From assembly GCA_934254985.1 (NCBI GenBank), contig CAKQMS010000006.1, forward strand, positions 1 to 64,000: DNA of 64,000 nucleotides, in the 5' to 3' direction. Of this stretch, positions 1 through 8,346 are shown in pieces. A program made the position numbers and the translations under genes. Position 1 is the first letter of the stretch, and each line of letters starts with the position of its first letter. Origin of the DNA: an uncultured Prevotella sp. Its GTDB lineage: Bacteria; Bacteroidota; Bacteroidia; Bacteroidales; Bacteroidaceae. Under the pieces are notes generated by a model. That model saw only the letters and a program-made list of their open reading frames with translations, did no database searches and was not told the DNA's origin.

Positions 1-11
1 ACCCCTCGGTG

Positions 12-51
12 TTTTCAGGTATTAGATTTTATCTTTTCCTCTACCTGAAAA
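12..51. repeat. 10-bp perfect inverted repeat at left edge
   Basis: The arms ttttcaggta and tacctgaaaa are perfect reverse complements separated by 20 bases. On the minus strand a TACTTTCG box (94-101) lies just upstream, so the hairpin could form in the leader of a transcript that leaves the window to the left. The only minus-strand frame here (ATG at 90, 22 codons) has no recognisable content. The function is unknown. Confidence 0.35.
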
Positions 52-126
52 TTGCACTTCTATCTTGAACTTACACTTTAACTTCCACATTTGCGAAAGT
101 AGAGTAAGAGAATATAAAAATAACAA

Positions 127-176
127 ATTGCCTGGAAGACTATACGGATTATCAATGTGTATAGTTTTCCAGGCAA
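127..176 (-). terminator. Rho-independent terminator of the 59-aa gene
   Basis: This is a long near-perfect stem. ttgcctggaagactatac pairs, with G-U wobbles, with the segment ending at 176 around a loop of about 13 bases. On the minus strand it is followed by a T-rich tract (TTTGTTATTTTTAT). It lies about 20 bases past the stop codon of the small gene at 193-372. Confidence 0.75.
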
Positions 177-192
177 AAAGCAATCGCAAACA

Positions 193-372
193 TTATGCTA
201 TCTTAAAATATTTAGACTGACCAAAGAATATTCTGCCAAAATTATCTTTGATTGAAATAACCAAGCCCATAAAAGGATTGTGCTCAACATCAATAACTTG
301 ACCTTCAATCCAGTCGGTCAGACCTGTCAAAGAAGGATTAACCTTCATAATATCTCCTATTTTTGGTTCCAT
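193..372 (-). CDS. Small conserved-looking 59-aa protein, function unknown
   Basis: A 59-codon frame starts MEPKIGDIMKVNPSLTGLTD, continues with WIEGQVIDVEHNPFMGLVIS, and ends in GQSKYFKIA. The composition is that of a small compact beta-rich domain: alternating hydrophobics, an NPF turn, and no signal peptide or TM segment. From memory, short Bacteroidales proteins with a VNP..TGL..WIEG..ID...NPF pattern exist, but I cannot name a family. It is supported as a real gene by a Bacteroidetes -7 box (TATCTTTG, minus strand, 401-408) about 30 bases upstream and a strong hairpin terminator just downstream, so it is a complete monocistronic unit. Its convergent or divergent relation to the left neighbour cannot be seen. 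Role unknown. Confidence 0.7.
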   Translation of the reverse strand: MEPKIGDIMKVNPSLTGLTDWIEGQVIDVEHNPFMGLVISIKDNFGRIFFGQSKYFKIA

Positions 373-400
373 AACTATCTTTTTATTCTATATACGTTGG

Positions 401-408
401 CAAAGATA
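401..408 (-). promoter_or_regulatory. Bacteroidetes -7 box for the 59-aa gene
   Basis: The minus strand reads TATCTTTG, matching the Bacteroidetes TAnnTTTG element. It is placed 29 bases before the ATG of the small gene. Confidence 0.6.
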
Positions 409-471
409 AGCTTTTATTTTGAAAGTACAAAGAAAACAAAAGGCTACTTTTATAAAACAACATAGCAACCG

Positions 472-1800
472 TTATAATTCAATATTCCAACCTAATCCTA
501 ATTTAGACAGTACAGACTCTTTTTTGGCGACAAGGAAGTCTATTGCCGGCAGATTGCCATCAGCATCGCGAGCAACAAAGAGACGGGAAGGGTCTGTAGA
601 AACGAAGTCGGAAGCGGAAACGCTGATAGCAGTAGGAGCAAAGGTATTGTTGATTAATGAAGAGCGGGCAGTATCGCATTTAGCAATATGCTGCGCACGT
701 GGATTCCACGACACATTTCCTATTAATATATGGTCGTAGCCTGCAACATCAACATTTTCTGTTGTCGACTTTCGGTTTACCATATTATAATTATCATGGC
801 GATTCATTGCCGAGGTGTTGTATTCCCACTTATTTCCATTAAGATGATGGTTTGAGTAAATGCCATTTGCCTTGTTTAGGTAAGCCAAACAATGATGCAC
901 ATAGTGCTGCGGACATGTTTCAGGACATCTTGTAGCGTGTGGTTTCATTCCCCATCCTCCTGCTTTAAAGCCGTTGCCATCGCCAGCACTAACGAGTTCT
1001 GTTGTGTTTTTGAAATCGGCTGTTGGTCGGAAGCCATTGTACATGGCAATACAATGATCAATCTCTACAGGCGCAAAGCAATGGATTAGGTCGAAGCCAT
1101 CGTCGGAGTTGCGCCAAGCACGACAATAGCGGAACACATTGCCGACATCTGTTGTCTGTTGCACATGGCAACCAAAACCATCGACATTGCCTCCATAAGC
1201 ACCCTCGGAAAAGTCATCGTAGTTGTTGTAAGCATCGCAGTTTTGCACCAAGTTGTAGGAGCCCGCAGTTTGATAATAGCCAATAGCCATATTGTCGTGC
1301 ATAGCTATATTTTCCACTATGCAATAAGAGCCAAGGCGTGCTGAGATGCATTCAGACTGTGTGTGTCCCTTTATGCGGACAGGAACACCAATAATATCAA
1401 AGTTGCGCAAATGAAGATAGTCGGCACCCAAATAGAATGCGCCAATACGATATTTTCCTCCTAACTGCAAAGCTGAAAAATCAAACACAGGACGTTCGCC
1501 AGGATAGCCCATGAAGCAAGTACGCTTTGAAGCTGTTCCTGCCTTTTCCAATGCAAACACGAATGCGTAGTTCTTCTGAAACTTCATCACCTGGTCGTCG
1601 GTAATATGATAGATTCCGCCTCTGAAATAGACAGTATCTCCCGACTCCACCTTCTGGTATGCAGCAGGAAGCGAAGCCAATGGAGCCTCTATTGTTCCTT
1701 TGGCAGAATCATTACCATTAGGAGAAACAAATACGGTCTTAGCTTGACTGAACTGTGGTAGCAGCAAGGCTAATCCAAAGATTAAAATATTCTTTTTCAT
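472..1800 (-). CDS. Secreted pectate lyase-like protein (PL9-type beta-helix)
   Basis: Predicted 442-residue exported right-handed beta-helix protein, probably cleaving pectate/polygalacturonate by calcium-dependent beta-elimination. The start is placed at MKKNILIFGLALLLPQFSQA, a clear signal peptide; an upstream in-frame ATG would add 22 unlikely residues. After the signal come VFVSPNGNDSAKG and SGDTVYFRGGIYHI, typical of beta-helix lyases. The motifs NSDDGFDL and GDGNGFKAGG match the family-9 calcium site (clustered Asp) and the Lys catalytic base region (GNGFK). Length fits single-domain PL9 enzymes. It lacks a visible lipobox or T9SS tail, suggesting periplasmic or otherwise released location. 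There is no SusC/D pair next to it, so it is not in an obvious polysaccharide utilisation locus. Substrate is inferred from family only. Confidence 0.75.
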   Translation of the reverse strand: MKKNILIFGLALLLPQFSQAKTVFVSPNGNDSAKGTIEAPLASLPAAYQKVESGDTVYFRGGIYHITDDQVMKFQKNYAFVFALEKAGTASKRTCFMGYPGERPVFDFSALQLGGKYRIGAFYLGADYLHLRNFDIIGVPVRIKGHTQSECISARLGSYCIVENIAMHDNMAIGYYQTAGSYNLVQNCDAYNNYDDFSEGAYGGNVDGFGCHVQQTTDVGNVFRYCRAWRNSDDGFDLIHCFAPVEIDHCIAMYNGFRPTADFKNTTELVSAGDGNGFKAGGWGMKPHATRCPETCPQHYVHHCLAYLNKANGIYSNHHLNGNKWEYNTSAMNRHDNYNMVNRKSTTENVDVAGYDHILIGNVSWNPRAQHIAKCDTARSSLINNTFAPTAISVSASDFVSTDPSRLFVARDADGNLPAIDFLVAKKESVLSKLGLGWNIEL

Positions 1801-1909
1801 TTTGTTATGTTTGAATTCTACGACAATAAATATGATATTATACCAACGAAGCCACTCTCGTAACACTACGAAAGTGGCTTCTTTGTTTATAATCGGAATG
1901 TGGGTTTAA

Positions 1910-2767
1910 TTATCCATAGATAACCTTGCCGTTCTCGTCCTCGTAAGGAGCGAGGTCCTTAGAATACTGGTTCATAGCACGAAGGCTCATACCCATTGAT
2001 GAGAAACCACCATCGTGGAAGAGGTTCTGCATTGTCACCTTGCGAGTGAAATCGCTGAACATCATCACGCAGTAGTTAGCGCAATCCTCAGCAGTAGCAT
2101 TGCCAAGAGGAGACATCTTGTTGGCGAAGTCCATAAGATTGTCCATATCCTTGATGCCCTTACCTGCTGTAGTAGGAGTTGGCGACTGAGAGATAGTGTT
2201 GATACGAACGTTCTTCTCGCGACCATAGATGTAACCGAAGCTGCGTGCAATGCTCTCGAGCATGCTCTTAGCATCAGCCATATCGTTGTAGCCGAAGAAT
2301 GTACGCTGTGAAGCAACATATGTGAGAGCTACTACAGAACCATATTCTGCGATAGCATCCTGCTTCTTAGCAACCTGCAACATCTTGTGGAAAGAAATAG
2401 CAGAGATGTCGAGTGTTTTCTGTAGATAGTTGTAGTCGAGATCGTCGTATGTGCGACGCTTACGAACATTTGGGCTCATACCGATTGAGTGGAGCACAAA
2501 GTCGATTTTGCCACCAAGGAGCTCAACAGACTGAGCGAAAACCTTTTCCAAATCTTCTACGCTTGTGGCATCGGCTGGAATAACTGGTGCATTAAGCTGC
2601 TTGCTCAAACCATCGAGCTCGCCCATACGCAACGCCATTGGAGTGTTGCTAAGTGTAATTGTTGCACCTTCTTCTACTGCCTTCACGGCAACTTTCCATG
2701 CGATAGACTCTTCGTTCAAAGCACCGAAGATGATACCGCGCTTACCCTTTAATAAATTGTTACTCAT
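1910..2767 (-). CDS. fabI: Enoyl-[acyl-carrier-protein] reductase FabI
   Basis: NAD(P)H-dependent enoyl-ACP reductase, the last step of each fatty-acid elongation cycle in the cytoplasm. The start is set at MSNNLLKGKRGIIFGALNEE; the upstream ATG lies 12 codons earlier and is not needed. The N-terminal short-chain dehydrogenase nucleotide-binding turn is GIIFGALNEESIAW. The catalytic Tyr-x6-Lys of the FabI family is seen in YNDMADAKSMLE. VLHSIG and the substrate-binding segment around RINTISQSPTPT follow. Length (285 aa) is slightly above E. coli FabI (262), with a C-terminal extension ending in YEDENGKVIYG, as in Bacteroidetes homologues. A minus-strand TAATTTTG box lies at 2791-2798. The gene appears monocistronic. 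Confidence 0.93.
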   Translation of the reverse strand: MSNNLLKGKRGIIFGALNEESIAWKVAVKAVEEGATITLSNTPMALRMGELDGLSKQLNAPVIPADATSVEDLEKVFAQSVELLGGKIDFVLHSIGMSPNVRKRRTYDDLDYNYLQKTLDISAISFHKMLQVAKKQDAIAEYGSVVALTYVASQRTFFGYNDMADAKSMLESIARSFGYIYGREKNVRINTISQSPTPTTAGKGIKDMDNLMDFANKMSPLGNATAEDCANYCVMMFSDFTRKVTMQNLFHDGGFSSMGMSLRAMNQYSKDLAPYEDENGKVIYG

Positions 2768-2790
2768 AAATAGTTTTATAAAATGCGGTG

Positions 2791-2798
2791 CAAAATTA
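2791..2798 (-). promoter_or_regulatory. -7 box of fabI
   Basis: The minus strand reads TAATTTTG, matching TAnnTTTG, 24 bases upstream of the fabI ATG. Confidence 0.55.
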
Positions 2799-2940
2799 CA
2801 CATTTTTGTTTATACTGTGCATAAGATATTGTATAGTTAACTATTTTTAAGCAATAATCAAGCATCGCCGTTTCTTTACCATATTAATAATATATATAGC
2901 CGAAATTAATATTATTTATAGCCTAATAGGAAACAATAAA

Positions 2941-2965
2941 GCCTATTCCAATGGTATGGAACAGG
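2941..2965 (-). terminator. Probable terminator of the GHL10 gene
   Basis: gcctattcca and tggaacaggc form a stem with one mismatch. On the minus strand a T-rich stretch (TTTATTGTTT) follows. It lies 14 bases beyond the stop of the gene ending at 2979. Confidence 0.6.
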
Positions 2966-2978
2966 CTCTATAGCGTGC

Positions 2979-4466
2979 TTATAGCTTAATCTTTTTCTTC
3001 ACAGCCTTGCTCTCGTTCGACATGCGGTCGAGGGCTGTAACTACGTAAGTGTACTTTTTCTTGCCATCGTTGTATGGCAACTTTAGGAATGTGTCGGAAG
3101 TGATGGCGATGATGTGGTTCTCGCTATTGGTATTCACCTTCTCGCCTTTATCGAAACGATAAACTACATATTTGTGAGCCTCATCCTTCCATCCCTTGCC
3201 CTTAGGAGCAGTCCAGAACAAAACCAATCCATCTTCTGTCCATACAGGCTTAAGCTTGCGAGGTTTCTTTGGTGCCTTATCGTCGATGAAAGGCATAAGA
3301 GGCTGAAGGGCAGGATTGCGCCAATATGATGTGCGAAGCAGAGTGCCATAGTTGCCGATATTGTCGACAGCAGCCTTAGCATACCACAAAACAGTTCCTT
3401 CCACATTATTCATCTGCTTATGCAAAGCATACTTAGCAGGCATCTGATTGATTTTAGGATTCTGCAAATCAGGGAATTTCACGGTGCGCTCTACGTCTTC
3501 ACCTATATATAATGGTCGTTTGCCAGCATGCTTGTTCCACCATTTTATCAATGTGACATAGTCGGCAGCAGGGTGTCCAATCTGCCAATAAAGCTGTGGC
3601 ACACAATAGTCTATCCATCCGTTGTTCACCCATCGCAACACATCGGCATAAAGGTCGTCGTAGTTTTGCAGGCCGTTAGTCTCAGAACCATTCAGCGGGT
3701 CGCTCTTCTTGTTGCGATAAATACCGAATGGCGACACACCAAACTTCACCCATGGCTTGGTTTTGTGGATAGACTTGCCAAGTTGCTCTATGAAGAGGTC
3801 GACATTATATCTGCGCCAGTCGCCACGATCCTTGATACCATTATTATATTTAGCATATTCAGCATCGTCGGGAATAATCATTCCTGGAGCTGGGTATGGA
3901 TAGAAATAGTCGTCGATGTGCAGACCGTCAATATCATAACGGCTCACGATGTCGTCAACCACCTTGCAAATATAGTCTCTATTCTCAGGCATACCAGGAT
4001 TCAGAATATACTGGTTGTCGTATGTGAACACACGCTCAGGATTGGTGATAGCGATATGGTTGTTGGCCAAAGCTGTTGTGCTTTTGGTCTTGGCACGATA
4101 AGGGTTTATCCATGCGTGGAGTTCCATGCCGCGCTTATGGCATTGGTCTATCATCCATTGCAAAGGGTCCCAATATGGCGATGGTGCTTTACCTTGTACG
4201 CCTGTAAGGAAACGACTCCAAGGTTCATATTTGCTTGGATACAGTGCATCGCACTCTGCACGCACCTGAAAGATAATAGCGTTTACGCCATCTTTCTGCA
4301 GTTCGTCGAGCTGCGATTGCAAAGTCTGCTGCATAGTGGCAGTAGACATGCCTTGGAACTGTCCGTTTACACATTGTATCCACGCTCCGCGAAATTCTCG
4401 CTTCTGAGCATAAGCAGATACAAGAACCATAGTAATCATCAATAGAAGTAAGTTCAGTCGTTTCAT
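2979..4466 (-). CDS. Secreted GHL10/DUF187 glycosidase-like protein
   Basis: 495-residue exported protein of the glycoside-hydrolase-like family 10 (DUF187/YngK-like), a TIM-barrel family thought to act on carbohydrates; the substrate of this member cannot be told. The signal peptide is MKRLNLLLLMITMVLVSAYA. The barrel starts at REFRGAWIQCVNGQF, with KDGVNAIIFQVRAECDALY, MELHAWINPYRAK, the acidic strand-end motif DGLHIDDYFYPYP, and VKFGVSPFGIYR. The Asp pair in HIDDYFYP and later YVTLIKWWN and PLYIGEDVER segments fit the family. After the barrel a fibronectin-III-like module (about residues 400-490) begins at PRKLKPVWTEDGLVLFWTAP. Two minus-strand -7 boxes (4555-4562 and 4583-4590) precede it. 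It is separated from fadL by a terminator, so it is probably transcribed alone. Confidence 0.85.
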   Translation of the reverse strand: MKRLNLLLLMITMVLVSAYAQKREFRGAWIQCVNGQFQGMSTATMQQTLQSQLDELQKDGVNAIIFQVRAECDALYPSKYEPWSRFLTGVQGKAPSPYWDPLQWMIDQCHKRGMELHAWINPYRAKTKSTTALANNHIAITNPERVFTYDNQYILNPGMPENRDYICKVVDDIVSRYDIDGLHIDDYFYPYPAPGMIIPDDAEYAKYNNGIKDRGDWRRYNVDLFIEQLGKSIHKTKPWVKFGVSPFGIYRNKKSDPLNGSETNGLQNYDDLYADVLRWVNNGWIDYCVPQLYWQIGHPAADYVTLIKWWNKHAGKRPLYIGEDVERTVKFPDLQNPKINQMPAKYALHKQMNNVEGTVLWYAKAAVDNIGNYGTLLRTSYWRNPALQPLMPFIDDKAPKKPRKLKPVWTEDGLVLFWTAPKGKGWKDEAHKYVVYRFDKGEKVNTNSENHIIAITSDTFLKLPYNDGKKKYTYVVTALDRMSNESKAVKKKIKL

Positions 4467-4554
4467 TATTTGAATTTAGGATATTTTTTCTTTTAATTAG
4501 GATAATTTCTCTTTTGATTATATAGACCACATGAGGTGTAAAGTCTACAATTTG

Positions 4555-4590
4555 CAAAGTTAAGATAAAAAATGCCGAATTGCAAAGATA
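4555..4590 (-). promoter_or_regulatory. -33/-7 promoter of the GHL10 gene
   Basis: On the minus strand TAACTTTG (4555-4562) is preceded, after exactly 20 bases, by TTTG (4583-4586). That matches the Bacteroidetes -33/-7 spacing. The TTTG is itself part of TATCTTTG, so a second overlapping start is possible. Confidence 0.65.
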
Positions 4591-4612
4591 GGCTACAAAA
4601 AAGCACAAAAAA

Positions 4613-4650
4613 AGTATCATAAGATACTATGGAAAATATCTTATGATACT
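4613..4650 (-). terminator. Terminator of the FadL-family gene (perfect 14-bp stem)
   Basis: agtatcataagata and tatcttatgatact are perfect inverted arms around a 10-base loop. On the minus strand the stem is followed by a run of seven T. It lies just past the porin stop codon and upstream of the GHL10 promoter. Confidence 0.85.
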
Positions 4651-4673
4651 TTATGTGTTGTTTTCTACTAAAA

Positions 4674-6239
4674 TTAGAACTTATATCCGAGTGTGAAGAT
4701 GAGCTGATGGCGCTTGTTGCTAACCTTTACAGCATCTGCATAGTTGGTGAAGTTAGGATCGTCAGCCCAATCTGCATAGCTATCGAGGAAAGGATGGAAC
4801 TCACCATTCTGTGAGCTATACTGATAAGCCACATCGAGGTTCATCTTGCCTACAGTATAGCCAATACCGCAAGTGATACGATTTGTAGACTCCCAGTTTA
4901 CATAGTCGGTAGACGAAGCATAGTAGGAGCCTTCTGACGAAACGGTGCCGTCCTTGAAGCCGTCTTTCTTATACATTGGCGATACGTAGTTGTAGCCGAA
5001 GCGAACTGCGAGGGTTGGGTCTGGCTTAAATTCCAAACCAAGCTTCACGGTGCTAACGCCTTTGAGAGTCTGCTCTGTGTGGCGATTCATAGCCTTATCG
5101 CTGCTTGAACTGTCGTAATAGTCGCCATACCATGTGTCGTAATATCCGCCATCTATCACGCGAGTGTCCATAGCGCTATAGTCAGCATACTCATAGCCTG
5201 CACCAATGGCAAGATAGTTGCCGATGGTATGACCGAGGCTTAAGCCGAACTTCCAAGGTGTGTAGAGCTTGAAGTCGTAGCTTTCGTTCATATTTGGAGA
5301 AATGTTGCCGTCGGTAATATAGGTATAGTTGCTTGTGGTGAGGTCGTACCATGTAGGAGTAGCCACAGAAACACCAATACGGAATGGACTATCCTCAACA
5401 GGACGGAATATTGCTCCTACCTTGAGATCGTAGCCTGTACCAGTAATCTCGCGATTGTCTACTACCGTAAGGTTAGAGATATTATCACGATTTGGCATCA
5501 ATGTCTCAGTATACTCGCTATAGCCTTTGTAGTGAACATCGTGGATGCCAACGGTAAGTCCGAGATACACTTGGTCGTTAAGGTTGCCGCTGATGTTGAG
5601 GTCGTATTCGCCTATGTAGCCACGCATAGCCTTGTTGAAGGTGTAGCCCGAAGCATCATAATAGCCGAAGTTGCCATCAGCATCCTTTATCAGACTCTTG
5701 TAATAGATGTTGTCCAACTGATTGTGAGTAATCATGGCACGATCCTCGCGAGGCAGACCGTTGTCGTCAAGCTCATAGAGCAATCCTTCGCGAAGCTTCT
5801 GATAAGTGAGCTTATTTTGCGAAGCGTTTGTCAGGCGACTGCTGGCAGAGAGAATCTGGTCGAAATTGCGGCTCTTATGATAGTTGAAGCCGAAGTTAAG
5901 AAACGACTTTCTGCCAGTACGTGTAGAATAAACGAAGCCTATCTGGTCGAAGCTCATGTTAGTCTTGTTGCCTGGTGAAAAACTTTCCACCTCTTCTTGC
6001 GAAACCAAACCAAAGGAGCCTGCTATCTGCGACTTGCGGAACAGACCAATACCTGCAGGGTTGGTGCCGATAGTAGAAATATCTGCTCCAAGAGCATCCA
6101 TAGCTCCACCCATACCCACATAGCGTGCGGTACCGTTAAGCTCGTTTTCTACGAGATTGGCATTCTCGTAAGTTTCCTGTGCAAAGGCAGAAGAAGCTGC
6201 AAGAGCCATTCCTGCCACAAACAATATCTTTGTTTTCAT
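4674..6239 (-). CDS. OmpP1/FadL/TodX-family outer-membrane transporter
   Basis: 521-residue outer-membrane beta-barrel, probably passing hydrophobic compounds such as long-chain fatty acids across the outer membrane. The signal peptide is MKTKILFVAGMALAASSAFA. The N-terminal hatch region carries the family hallmark GTARYVGMGGAMDALGADIS, followed by TIGTNPAGIGLFRKSQIAGS. Alternating aromatic strands continue to the terminal HQLIFTLGYKF, which ends in Phe as barrel proteins do. The length is typical for Bacteroidetes members. The gene follows the Gly/Tyr-rich secreted protein by 39 bases on the same strand and the two probably share a transcript. The ligand is inferred from family only. Confidence 0.88.
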   Translation of the reverse strand: MKTKILFVAGMALAASSAFAQETYENANLVENELNGTARYVGMGGAMDALGADISTIGTNPAGIGLFRKSQIAGSFGLVSQEEVESFSPGNKTNMSFDQIGFVYSTRTGRKSFLNFGFNYHKSRNFDQILSASSRLTNASQNKLTYQKLREGLLYELDDNGLPREDRAMITHNQLDNIYYKSLIKDADGNFGYYDASGYTFNKAMRGYIGEYDLNISGNLNDQVYLGLTVGIHDVHYKGYSEYTETLMPNRDNISNLTVVDNREITGTGYDLKVGAIFRPVEDSPFRIGVSVATPTWYDLTTSNYTYITDGNISPNMNESYDFKLYTPWKFGLSLGHTIGNYLAIGAGYEYADYSAMDTRVIDGGYYDTWYGDYYDSSSSDKAMNRHTEQTLKGVSTVKLGLEFKPDPTLAVRFGYNYVSPMYKKDGFKDGTVSSEGSYYASSTDYVNWESTNRITCGIGYTVGKMNLDVAYQYSSQNGEFHPFLDSYADWADDPNFTNYADAVKVSNKRHQLIFTLGYKF

Positions 6240-6278
6240 ATTATCTATTCTTCTTTATAAGTTCTAAAAATGCTTTAC

Positions 6279-7286
6279 TTATCTTCTTCCACCAAAGTGA
6301 CTACCGCCACCGCCTGAGTGTCCGCCACCAGAGAAGCCTCCGCCAGAGCGACTACCGCCAAAGCCTGATGAAGAAGCGCCTGAACCATAAGAGCGGCTAC
6401 CGCCGTATGATGGTGTAGGATTGCTGAAACCGTTGTTGTTATTGGTTGTGCCATACGAGTAAGAGCGGTTAGAATCGCTGTTACCATAAGAGCGCGAACC
6501 AAAACGAGCTGGCGACTGGCTGGTAGAAGTGCCGTAGTTGCCACGAGAGCCAAAGCGTGTAGAGCCAGAGGCATTATTAAAGCGTCCTGTCACAGAGCCA
6601 TGATTGCGAGTGCCCGCAATAGTCCTGCCAGTTCCGCCAGGAACAACAGCTACACCACCCCATCCTGGTCTGTACCAAGGGTCGTAGTATCCATGCCATC
6701 CCCAATAGCCACCCCAGTAGCCACCATAATAGCTTCCATAATACCATGGAGAATACCAGCCTCTATACCATGGCGAATACCAACCTCTATACCATGGCGA
6801 ATACCAACCGGCATAATCCCAATACCAAGGGTCCCATGGGTCGTAGTATCCATATCTGCCATACCAGAAAGGTGAATGCCAACCAGCATACCAAGGTCCA
6901 TAGAAACCATCCCAACGACTCATTCTGCGCGTGTACTCAAAGTCGTCGTCGTCATATCTATAGCCTTGACTTCTCTTCTTTGTCAAAGTCTCGGCAAAGT
7001 CGGAATCTACATACGTAGAATCAGGATAGAGACCATCGCCTGCCGTGAAGTCTATCACGTCACTAACAGAATCGCCATCTATCTTTTGGTAGCTACTGCG
7101 AAACTTTCCTCGACGGTTATATTCGTCTACCGCACGATTGGAACCTACATAGTAAGCAGGTGTGTTGTCGTCAAAAGCTTTAGCCTTGTGCGACTTCTTC
7201 GGAGTGAAGTAGAGGTCGTCGTCTTGGGCTGTCATGCTGAGTGTAGACAATCCACAAAGTGCTAATAAAAGAATAATCTTTTTCAT
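6279..7286 (-). CDS. Secreted Tyr/Trp/Gly/Ser-rich low-complexity protein
   Basis: 335-residue exported protein of unknown function. MKKIILLLALCGLSTLSMTAQ is a signal peptide. Residues 22-135 are mixed and acidic. Then comes an aromatic stretch (about 138-205) of repeated GWYSPWYR octapeptides and WY/YG-rich sequence, then a Ser/Asn/Gly/Tyr-rich tail ending in SGGGHSGGGGSHFGGRR. Such sequences are expected to be disordered or to form surface or extracellular material. It lies directly upstream of the FadL-family gene in the same direction, suggesting co-expression. Two minus-strand -7 boxes, TAATTTTG (7330-7337) and TATATTTG (7353-7360), precede it. Similar low-complexity proteins are common in Bacteroidales, but I know of no named function. 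Confidence 0.7.
   Translation of the reverse strand: MKKIILLLALCGLSTLSMTAQDDDLYFTPKKSHKAKAFDDNTPAYYVGSNRAVDEYNRRGKFRSSYQKIDGDSVSDVIDFTAGDGLYPDSTYVDSDFAETLTKKRSQGYRYDDDDFEYTRRMSRWDGFYGPWYAGWHSPFWYGRYGYYDPWDPWYWDYAGWYSPWYRGWYSPWYRGWYSPWYYGSYYGGYWGGYWGWHGYYDPWYRPGWGGVAVVPGGTGRTIAGTRNHGSVTGRFNNASGSTRFGSRGNYGTSTSQSPARFGSRSYGNSDSNRSYSYGTTNNNNGFSNPTPSYGGSRSYGSGASSSGFGGSRSGGGFSGGGHSGGGGSHFGGRR
6736..6807 (-). repeat. Three tandem 24-bp coding repeats (GWYSPWYR)
   Basis: Units at 6736-6759, 6760-6783 and 6784-6807. The last two are identical (cctctataccatggcgaata then ccaa) and the first is diverged. They encode tandem octapeptides in frame, so copy-number change would keep the reading frame. Confidence 0.85.
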
Positions 7287-7329
7287 ATTGCAAATCCTCT
7301 TTATTTTATTGTTTCTTATTTATCTAATG

Positions 7330-7360
7330 CAAAATTAGTACCTATTTTAATGCAAATATA
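7330..7360 (-). promoter_or_regulatory. Two -7 boxes for the low-complexity/FadL operon
   Basis: The minus strand carries TAATTTTG (7330-7337) and TATATTTG (7353-7360), both fitting TAnnTTTG, 45-75 bases upstream of the start codon. Confidence 0.5.
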
Positions 7361-7402
7361 CGGAAAAACCCTAAACCATAGTAGGTTTTTCCCTATTTTT
7401 TA

Positions 7403-7410
7403 TAATTTTG
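7403..7410 (+). promoter_or_regulatory. -7 box of prmA
   Basis: TAATTTTG followed by C, a standard Bacteroidetes -7 element, 47 bases upstream of the prmA ATG. It is divergent from the promoters at 7330-7360. Confidence 0.6.
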
Positions 7411-7457
7411 CATAGGTATTTAACTATTTATATATTTGAAACAAAACTAAACGCAAT

Positions 7458-8318
7458 ATGAAATATCTTGTAGCTGAATTTAAAATAGAATGCCAAGATG
7501 GCATGATACAGATTGCCCGCGACTTGCTAACCGACGCTTTGGGCGAGGCTGGCTTCGAGACTTTCGAAGATACAGAGGATGGAATAAAGGGCTATGTGCA
7601 GGAATCGTTGTTTGACGAAAATGCCATGAACGATGTTATCAGCAACTTTATGTTGCCTGATGTTAGCATAAGCGCCAACATCCAAGAGGCGGAATATAAA
7701 AACTGGAACGAGGAATGGGAAGAGGCAGGCTTCGAGAGAATAAACATCAACGACAGCATAACTATTTATGATGCTCGCCACGATGATGGCAACGGAATAG
7801 CTTCTGGCATCAGCATCGGAATAGAAACTAAGCAGGCTTTCGGTACCGGTACTCACGAAACCACACGAATGATTGTTTCTACATTATTAAATATAGACCT
7901 CAAAGGCAAACGAGTGTTGGACTGCGGATGTGGTACTGGCATCTTGGGTATTGCAGCTTCAAAGCTTGGCGCAAGCGAAGTTGTGGGCTACGACATCGAT
8001 GAATGGAGCTCAGAGAATGCCATTCATAATGCCGAACTTAATGGTGTTGGCAACATGAAGGTGATGCTTGGCGATGCTTCGGTACTTAAGAGTGTGGAAG
8101 GAAAGTTTGATGTGGTATTGGCAAATATCAACCGCAACATATTGTTGGCAGACATGCCTGCCTTTGTTTCGGTAATGGCAGACGAATCTTTATTGATACT
8201 CAGCGGCTTCTATGCTTCGGATGTAGATTTGCTGATAGAAAAAGCATCGAGCCTCGGACTATCAAAGATTGACTCTAAGAGCGATAGCGAGTGGACTTGC
8301 TTGGTGCTGAAGAAATAA
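7458..8318 (+). CDS. prmA: Ribosomal protein L11 methyltransferase
   Basis: S-adenosylmethionine-dependent trimethylation of ribosomal protein L11 in the cytoplasm. The N-terminal L11-recognition region (to about residue 110) contains NWNEEWEEAGFERI. The class I methyltransferase core then starts at KQAFGTGTHETTRM, the PrmA signature. The SAM-binding motif is VLDCGCGTGILGIAASKLGA, followed by the acidic VVGYDID and the catalytic-site segment VLANINRNILLADMP. Length (286 aa) matches the family. The gene stands alone between a divergent promoter and a convergent lysozyme gene. Confidence 0.93.
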   Translation: MKYLVAEFKIECQDGMIQIARDLLTDALGEAGFETFEDTEDGIKGYVQESLFDENAMNDVISNFMLPDVSISANIQEAEYKNWNEEWEEAGFERININDSITIYDARHDDGNGIASGISIGIETKQAFGTGTHETTRMIVSTLLNIDLKGKRVLDCGCGTGILGIAASKLGASEVVGYDIDEWSSENAIHNAELNGVGNMKVMLGDASVLKSVEGKFDVVLANINRNILLADMPAFVSVMADESLLILSGFYASDVDLLIEKASSLGLSKIDSKSDSEWTCLVLKK

Positions 8319-8346
8319 CAGCTGTAACAAGCCACAATTAGAATAC

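Noticed and set aside
419..739. 106-codon plus-strand frame by the pectate lyase
   Set aside because: Mostly antisense to the PL9-like gene, no start signal.
3528..4445. 305-codon open frame on the plus strand
   Set aside because: Antisense shadow of the GHL10 gene; composition is unlike a protein.
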